A DNA stretch of 34,628 nt, taken from Haloarculaceae archaeon H-GB1-1 (GTDB lineage: Archaea; Halobacteriota; Halobacteria; Halobacteriales; Haloarculaceae). The notes under the pieces were generated by a model. That model did not search any database. It saw only the letters and a list, made by a program, of their open reading frames with translations, and was not told where the DNA came from. The translations under genes were made by a program, and so were the position numbers. Within the stretch, counting starts at the first letter, position 1; each line of letters begins with the position of its first letter. This document shows positions 30,515 to 34,628 of this stretch, in pieces. The DNA lies in assembly GCA_029688825.1 (NCBI GenBank), contig JARUKX010000039.1, positions 1-34,628 on the forward strand, in the 5' to 3' direction.

Positions 30515-31419
30515 TGGTCGACTACTCCATGTACGGCAGTTACGGCTACTCAGGCGATTACTCCGCAACGACCACGACCTCGGACTCGGACTCGGACGAC
30601 GGCGGGGACTCGACTACCTCGGGCCTGAACCAGCAGGACGGCGCGCTATGGTCGGCCAGCGACTCCGATACAGACGTATCGGCGGACGACTGGACCGACA
30701 GCAGCGACAGCGACAGCGACAGTGGTTCAACGTCGACCTCAACGTCGAGCAGCGACTCGGACGACGGCGGGGACTCGACCTCGTGGTCCGGTTCGAGCAG
30801 CGACTCGGACGACTCGACCAGCACGTCGACCAGCACGTCGACGGACCAGACCACGGAGGGGCTGAACCAGCAGGACGGCGCGCTGTGGGAGGCCAGCGAC
30901 TCCGACACCGACGTGTCCGCGGACGACTGGAGCGAGCCGACCGACTCGGACAGCTCCAGCTCGACGGACTCGACGGAGGACGTGACCGACGGGTCAGTGA
31001 CGGCCACCGACGAAGCCGACAGCAACGAGTCGAGCATCGACGACGCGTTCCGCGATACGTGGTTGGAGGGCGTGACGAACGTCTCGACGGAGGAGGTCGT
31101 GTTTGGCGACGCCTCCGACCCGCTCATCGACGCGACGGACGAGGACGGTCTCTCGGTCAACGCCGGGGACGACTCCGGCTCGGGTGGCGGCTCGGGCGAC
31201 TCGACGCAGGAGCAGGTCTCGGAGACGGTCGAGGAGACCGTAGCGAACGCCACCGCGCAGGTCGAGCAGGCCAACCAGCGACTCCGACAGTCGATGCAGG
31301 CACTCGCCGCCCAACTCTCCAACGAGGAGAGTGCCAGCGACGGCGAGGCGTGGCCGGCGGTCGCCGCGCTCCTGGTGGTGGCCGGCGGCGGCTACTGGCT
31401 GCTCGGAGGTGAGGAGTAG
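30514..31419 (+). CDS. Ser/Asp-repeat protein with coiled coil and C-terminal anchor (SH1 VP2-like position)
   Basis: The 301-aa protein has a Tyr/Gly-rich start (MVDYSMYGSYGYSGDY) and then long Ser/Asp/Thr tracts. Within them the unit LNQQDGALW...SADDW occurs twice (38-60 and 117-139). A folded segment lies at about 170-210. A likely coiled coil (232-272, EQVSETVEETVANATAQVEQ) precedes a membrane helix at 280-297. SH1 VP2 is a long repeat-containing protein at the same place in the gene order. Start ATG 30514 shares a base with the previous stop. The repeats probably form a flexible or extended stalk. Confidence 0.6.
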   Translation: MVDYSMYGSYGYSGDYSATTTTSDSDSDDGGDSTTSGLNQQDGALWSASDSDTDVSADDWTDSSDSDSDSGSTSTSTSSSDSDDGGDSTSWSGSSSDSDDSTSTSTSTSTDQTTEGLNQQDGALWEASDSDTDVSADDWSEPTDSDSSSSTDSTEDVTDGSVTATDEADSNESSIDDAFRDTWLEGVTNVSTEEVVFGDASDPLIDATDEDGLSVNAGDDSGSGGGSGDSTQEQVSETVEETVANATAQVEQANQRLRQSMQALAAQLSNEESASDGEAWPAVAALLVVAGGGYWLLGGEE

Positions 31420-32000
31420 TGGCCGACCTCCGAGTCCGCGCCGTCGAGTACTCGACGCCGCAGAGCGCCGGCACGCCGTTCCCCATCGAAGTGCGACTGA
31501 ACAACCTCGAATCTACAGCACCCTTCTGGGGAGACGCCTACTGTGAGAGCAGCGGCACAGGCGGCCACAAGGCAGACGTGACGCTCTCCGTTCTGTCGCC
31601 GGACGGCAGCGAGGTGTTCAACCGGACGCGGGAGACGTGCATTCCGGTCAACTCTTTCGACCACCTCGGCGGTGCGAACCAGATAGAGGAGTTCAGCCTC
31701 GACTTGCCCGAAGGCGAGTACACCGTCTCGGCAGAGGTCGACGCGAAGCACGTCAGCGGCCACGACCAGACCCAGCCACAGACGCTCACCGTCGAGTCAG
31801 GGACGAGCGGGCTACCCGACGGCAGCGACCCGCAGACCGGTGGCGGCCTGCCGTGGGGTGGCTCGGACTCGGAGGACAACGACGGGCCGCTCGCGGCGGT
31901 GGACGACCTGAAGCTGCTGCTCGGCGGCATCCTGCTCCTGCTCGTGCTGTACATCCTCAGCCCGTACGCAGAGATCGGCTCGGAGGTGCTGGCACGGTGA
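31419..32000 (+). CDS. Beta-sandwich protein with C-terminal anchor (SH1 VP5-like position)
   Basis: The 193-aa protein has an Ig/CARDB-like beta domain (about 1-125: FPIEVRLNNLESTAPFWGDA, KADVTLSVLSPDGSEVFN, EGEYTVSAEVDAKHVSG) with two Cys likely in a disulfide. A Gly/Asp-rich hinge follows, then a membrane helix LLLGGILLLLVLYILSPYAEI near the end. The GTG start overlaps the previous TAG by one base. It is probably a vertex or membrane-anchoring virion protein in the SH1 VP5 position. Confidence 0.6.
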   Translation: MADLRVRAVEYSTPQSAGTPFPIEVRLNNLESTAPFWGDAYCESSGTGGHKADVTLSVLSPDGSEVFNRTRETCIPVNSFDHLGGANQIEEFSLDLPEGEYTVSAEVDAKHVSGHDQTQPQTLTVESGTSGLPDGSDPQTGGGLPWGGSDSEDNDGPLAAVDDLKLLLGGILLLLVLYILSPYAEIGSEVLAR

Positions 32001-32188
32001 TAGTCGAGTCACTGGCGGTCAAGGCTGGCGCTACGCTGGTCTCGACGGCAGCACTGGCAACGCTCCGAGAGGCCCGCAAGACGCGCAAGTCAGTCGAGAA
32101 GCACCACCGGACCCTCTACGGGACGCAGTACCGGCGGGGGCTGGTCGAGAGAGTCGAGGACATCGAGGAGGACAGCAATCATGCCTGA
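31997..32188 (+). CDS. 63-aa small protein (SH1 VP10-like position)
   Basis: GTG at 31997 overlaps the previous stop (GTGA). The 63-aa protein has a mildly hydrophobic N-terminal helix (SLAVKAGATLVSTAALATL) and a strongly basic then acidic rest (KTRKSVEKHHRTLYGTQYRR). It could be a small membrane-associated virion protein. Its stop overlaps the start of the next small gene by 8 bp. Confidence 0.55.
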   Translation: MIVESLAVKAGATLVSTAALATLREARKTRKSVEKHHRTLYGTQYRRGLVERVEDIEEDSNHA

Positions 32189-32273
32189 CATCGAGGTCGA
32201 GACCGAGGAGATGAGCGACGCCGAACAGGAGCGACAGCGGCAGAAAATCGACGGTACGGGTGGTCGAGCGTGA
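32181..32273 (+). CDS. 30-aa acidic/basic mini-protein
   Basis: ATG at 32181 sits 12-16 nt behind a GAGGAGG-like site (CGAGGAGGAC) and opens 30 codons ending at 32273, which overlap the next GTG (GTGA at 32270). The protein (PDIEVETEEMSDAEQERQRQ in part) is a single charged helix. It is supported by the coupling pattern of the operon; function is unknown. Confidence 0.5.
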   Translation: MPDIEVETEEMSDAEQERQRQKIDGTGGRA

Positions 32274-32632
32274 CGGTCGTTCCGCGACCCCGAGAGGGAG
32301 ACGTGCCGTACAACGACCCTATCACGCGGTCGGTCGACCCCGGCAACAAGCTCACGGTGACGTTCCAGCCGAAGCAGCAGGTGAGCGAGTTCGTACTGCC
32401 GATTCTCGCCGTCTCGAAGCATCCGAACAGCAGTTACGAGGTCTGGAAGGACGGCGAGCGCATCTACGGGCCGGCCCCCATCCCGCCGACGGACATAGAC
32501 GACCTCACGGCGACGTGGTACCCGGCACGCCGGTTCAGCACGTCGCTCAAGGTCATCTGCCGGAATCTGAGCGACACCACGACGCGCAGGTACTCGGTGC
32601 AGCCTATCGGCTGGGAGGTCTCGCGAGAATGA
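32270..32632 (+). CDS. Putative penton/vertex protein (VP9-like)
   Basis: The 120-aa protein starts at GTG 32270 and is all strands: NKLTVTFQPKQQVSEFVLP, SYEVWKDGERIYGPAP, SLKVICRNLSDTTTRRYSV. One compact beta-barrel domain with no membrane helix is implied. In related viruses a small single-barrel protein forms the pentons at a similar place in the gene order (VP9 in HCIV-1 and SH1 naming). It overlaps the next gene by ATGA. The match is by size, order and fold type. Confidence 0.5.
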   Translation: MTVVPRPREGDVPYNDPITRSVDPGNKLTVTFQPKQQVSEFVLPILAVSKHPNSSYEVWKDGERIYGPAPIPPTDIDDLTATWYPARRFSTSLKVICRNLSDTTTRRYSVQPIGWEVSRE

Positions 32633-33021
32633 CCATCGAGACGAACTCGAAGGTCGAGCGACTGAACACGGTGCAGGACAGCAACGGAAACGACGACTAC
32701 CCGGCGAACGAGGGCCGACAGAAGGAGATTCGGGACTCGGTGGGCAACCACGACGGACTGACGGCCGAGGAGGTCACGACCGGCAGCACGAACCCGGAGC
32801 AGCTACCGTCCCACTCCGTCCCTGACGGGGTGACGGTGCTGGTGACGTACCTGCCGGGCAACGGAAGCGACGTGTTCGTCGGAGATGACACCGCGCAGCC
32901 CATCGCGCTCACTCAGACGGGCGACACGGCGACGTTCGAGGTGACGGACACGGCCTCGATCTACGTCAAGTCGCAGACGGCCGGCGACGGCGTCGGTCTC
33001 GTGTTCGAGGGAGGTGCCTGA
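32629..33021 (+). CDS. Minor structural protein, probably fibre base
   Basis: The 130-aa protein has a polar helical start (TNSKVERLNTVQDSNGNDDY) and a C-terminal beta domain (VPDGVTVLVTYLPGNGSDVF, TFEVTDTASIYVKSQTAG). ATG 32629 overlaps the previous stop. It stands just ahead of the fibre-like gene, to which it overlaps by one base. It may form the base of the vertex spike; no family is recognised. Confidence 0.5.
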   Translation: MTIETNSKVERLNTVQDSNGNDDYPANEGRQKEIRDSVGNHDGLTAEEVTTGSTNPEQLPSHSVPDGVTVLVTYLPGNGSDVFVGDDTAQPIALTQTGDTATFEVTDTASIYVKSQTAGDGVGLVFEGGA

Positions 33022-34040
33022 TGGCGGGCTTTACCTCGGGCGGCGGTGGCGGCTTCGACTACGTGCAAGCAGCGACGCCGACCGACCCCGACGTGGGGGA
33101 ATCGTGGTTCGACACCGACGGCGGGAGCGACGGGAGCGGCGAGGCGAAGGTCTACGACGGTTCGACATGGGAGCCGACGGGCTACATCTCGCACGACAAC
33201 CTTCAGAACATCGCACCGGCCGATCACCACGACCCCGTGGACGTGTCCGCCCCGCTCACTCGGTCGGCTCAGTCGCTCGCTCTGGCGTTCGGTAACGCGC
33301 TCGAACTCGACGGGAGCAACGACCTCGCCGTCGATGAGTCGGCCATCTCGCACGACAACATCGCAGGCGTCTCGGACGCCGACCACCACGACCCGGTGAC
33401 GGTCTCCGCGCCGATCACCCGGACTCAGCAGGCGCTCGCGCTGGCGTTCGGTAACGCCCTCGAACTTGACGGGAGTAACGACCTCGCCGTGGATGAGTCG
33501 GCAATCTCGCACGACAACATCAGCGGCGTCTCACCGGGAGACCACTTCTCTCCGGGGGCAGGACTGGCGTTCTCGGGCGGAGACCTCACGATACTCCGGT
33601 CGGGTACGATCCACGTCGACAGTAACGGCGACCTCGACGTACAACCAGACTCGCTCGGAGTCGGCCATCTCTCGTTCGACCCCGCGACGCAGTCCGAACT
33701 CGACAGCCACGCGAGCGACAACGACGCCCATCACAGCCGATACACGGACGGAGAAGCGCAGTCAGCGGTCATCAATGTCATCTCGCAGGGGACGCTCACT
33801 CTCAACAGTTCGGACGGGTGGACGTCCATCGCGTCCGGCCTGAACGGGCGACCTGTTCAAGTGCAGCTAAACCCCGACTACGACGGGGGTTCGTCCGCCC
33901 ACGGGCAAATCGTGTACGGCAACGACAGCACCACGACATCCTCGATGAAGGTGAAGGTAGACCACAACAACGTGCAGGTCAAACTCGACTCGGGCGGCGA
34001 CCAGCACGTCGAGTACAAAGTATACGAGGTGGTGGCATGA
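33021..34040 (+). CDS. Repeat-containing fibre-like receptor-binding protein
   Basis: The 339-aa protein has a Gly-rich start, a GESWFDTDGGS...VYDGSTWEPTG strand pair typical of fibre N-terminal domains, and then repeats of 53 residues starting ISHDN (about 56, 109 and 162). Each contains ADHHDP or GDHFSP. The SHDN-to-DHH pattern resembles the THxNLTGLxxDDH repeats of phage tail fibres. The stretch TQSELDSHASDNDAHHSRYT (226-242, in part) is likewise a common fibre motif. The C-terminal 85 residues form a likely beta knob. It probably trimerises and contacts the host surface, corresponding to the SH1 spike genes. Confidence 0.65.
   Translation: MAGFTSGGGGGFDYVQAATPTDPDVGESWFDTDGGSDGSGEAKVYDGSTWEPTGYISHDNLQNIAPADHHDPVDVSAPLTRSAQSLALAFGNALELDGSNDLAVDESAISHDNIAGVSDADHHDPVTVSAPITRTQQALALAFGNALELDGSNDLAVDESAISHDNISGVSPGDHFSPGAGLAFSGGDLTILRSGTIHVDSNGDLDVQPDSLGVGHLSFDPATQSELDSHASDNDAHHSRYTDGEAQSAVINVISQGTLTLNSSDGWTSIASGLNGRPVQVQLNPDYDGGSSAHGQIVYGNDSTTTSSMKVKVDHNNVQVKLDSGGDQHVEYKVYEVVA
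33177..33513 (+). repeat. Tandem 159-bp repeats in the fibre gene
   Basis: Two nearly complete copies of a 159-bp unit (33186-33344 and 33345-33503) encode the 53-residue repeats, with the start of a third unit following. Copies are close at DNA level over the GFNALELDGSND part, differing mainly at third codon positions. The first half of unit one is more diverged. Confidence 0.7.
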
Positions 34041-34300
34041 CGGCCATCCCTCAGATTCCGGTCCCAGACGCGCAGACGCTCGCTCTTGGCGTCCTCATGC
34101 TCATCGGGGGCATGACGGTGCCGACGGGCTACGGCATCGAGCGCATCAACGGCTTCGGGCGCTGGGTCGTGAGCAAACTGCCGTACAAGGCCCCGCCGGG
34201 CGTCGAGACCGAGCAGGCGATGGTCGAGGCGACCGACGCCGTTGACGCGTCGGAGGTCGAGGAGATCGCGGCGAGCGAGCAGTCGGAGGGTGAGCAGTGA
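34037..34300 (+). CDS. Small membrane protein behind the fibre
   Basis: The 87-aa protein has one membrane helix (LALGVLMLIGGMTVPTGYGI), a short amphipathic stretch (INGFGRWVVSKLPYKAPPG) and an acidic end. It overlaps the fibre gene by ATGA and the next gene by GTGA. It may be a virion membrane protein; a holin-like role is possible but not shown. Confidence 0.55.
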   Translation: MTAIPQIPVPDAQTLALGVLMLIGGMTVPTGYGIERINGFGRWVVSKLPYKAPPGVETEQAMVEATDAVDASEVEEIAASEQSEGEQ

Positions 34301-34628
34301 GCTACCCGCACCATACCGTGCCGGACGGGTCGACGGCGCTCCCTCACCACTTCGTGCTGGCGCTGCTGGCGGCGCTCGTACCGCTGCTCATCGTGTGGGA
34401 CGACCACCGCGACCGCGAGCCGTGGGTCGTGCTGGTCGGCATCCTCGGCGGGCTGTTCGCCTTCGGGCTGGTGTGGCCGCGCTACCCGGCGGTCGGGGCG
34501 ACCCTGACGCTGGCGTGCAACGCGCTCGTCCTGTTCGCGCCGATGCGGCCGGAGTGGTCGACGTACTGGCCGCGGCGTCACCGGGCGCTCGTCGTCGGGC
34601 TGGCGCTGCTGGCGGCAGACGACTCCGT
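34297..34628 (+). CDS. Multi-pass membrane protein, cut by the window edge
   Basis: GTG at 34297 overlaps the previous stop. The visible 110 residues contain at least three membrane helices (FVLALLAALVPLLIVW, VVLVGILGGLFAFGLVW, GATLTLACNALVLFAPM) and the start of another (ALVVGLALLAA). The gene continues beyond the right edge. The short polar opening YPHHTVPDGSTALPHH is distinctive. It is probably a provirus membrane protein of unknown function. Confidence 0.6.
   Translation, partial: MSYPHHTVPDGSTALPHHFVLALLAALVPLLIVWDDHRDREPWVVLVGILGGLFAFGLVWPRYPAVGATLTLACNALVLFAPMRPEWSTYWPRRHRALVVGLALLAADDS

Larger units (their letters stand above)
21911..34628 (+). mobile_element. Provirus of SH1/SNJ1-like tailless membrane-containing type (left part)
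   Basis: From the 3' end of tRNA-Val to the window edge all genes run rightward and mostly overlap by 1-4 bp. The packaging-type ATPase at 27672 is followed by a block matching SH1 in order and size: small membrane protein, 175-aa and 241-aa capsid-like proteins, small membrane protein, repeat-rich anchored protein, anchored beta-sandwich protein, small protein, 120-aa protein, fibre. No tail, terminase or portal gene is present, which excludes a head-tail virus for the visible part. The family assignment rests on ATPase motifs and synteny recalled from SH1-type viruses. Right boundary, integrase and replication genes are outside the window. Confidence 0.72.

Noticed and set aside
1-34628. 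CRISPR array
   Set aside because: No regularly spaced identical repeats of 25-40 bp with unique spacers were seen on either strand; the only regular repeats are coding (fibre gene) or short AT-rich iterons.
21911-34628. Reading the element as a head-tail provirus or a pleolipovirus
   Set aside because: No terminase, portal, major tail or tape-measure protein is present. No long spike-type membrane fusion protein follows the pleolipovirus pattern. The ATPase and capsid-like pair fit the internal-membrane type better.

Overview
The window comes from a haloarchaeal chromosome of the Haloferax/Haloarcula type. Supporting signs are the high GC content, very acidic proteins, TATA-like boxes about 25-35 nt upstream of leaderless starts, Tat-type lipoproteins, a doublet histone, an archaeal CCA enzyme, an azf-type glucose-6-phosphate dehydrogenase and many small haloarchaeal zinc-ribbon proteins. 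All calls rest on reading the sequence; no database search was run.

Layout. Positions 1-3100 form a worn accessory stretch: a HalOD1-like protein, a small winged-helix regulator, and two minus-strand genes broken by frameshifts. The second broken gene looks like a RAMP (Cas5/Cas7-like) protein with two glycine-rich loops. From 3.2 to 8.9 kb there is an HxlR regulator, a TauE/SafE permease, membrane and lipoproteins, archaeal dihydroneopterin aldolase (mptD) and azf. At 8.8-9.8 kb the last 112 bp of azf are present twice, enclosing a low-GC gene for a membrane protein. From 9.8 to 16.8 kb there is conserved chromosome: zinc ribbon, DUF309, VOC, tRNA-Arg, small membrane protein, lipoprotein, then RPA, doublet histone, histone-deacetylase-family protein and the CCA enzyme. 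The tRNA-Asn at 16.9 kb has a perfect 30-bp duplication of its 3' end 172 bp downstream, which looks like the scar of an integrated element. A bacterial-style ACP, ketoacyl-ACP synthase and AcpS operon follows, then an ABC exporter and a DUF192 protein.

From the 3' end of tRNA-Val (21837-21910) to the window edge, nearly everything is one rightward chain of genes overlapping by ATGA, GTGA or TGATG. I read this as the left 12.7 kb of an integrated tailless, internal-membrane virus of the SH1/SNJ1 (Halopanivirales) type. The early arm holds a mini zinc finger, a SWIM-zinc-finger/HTH protein, an RHH-winged-helix regulator, a cytosine-5 DNA methyltransferase and a zinc ribbon. After an AT-rich control region come several single-pass membrane proteins and a DnaJ-type mini zinc protein. 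The packaging-type ATPase follows, then a structural block whose order and sizes resemble SH1: small membrane protein, two capsid-like proteins (175 and 241 aa), small membrane protein, a Ser/Asp repeat protein with a C-terminal anchor, a beta-sandwich protein with a C-terminal anchor, two small proteins, a 120-aa penton-like protein, a 130-aa protein, a repeat-containing fibre-like protein and two membrane proteins. No integrase, replication gene or right attachment site is visible; they should lie beyond the right edge if the element is intact.
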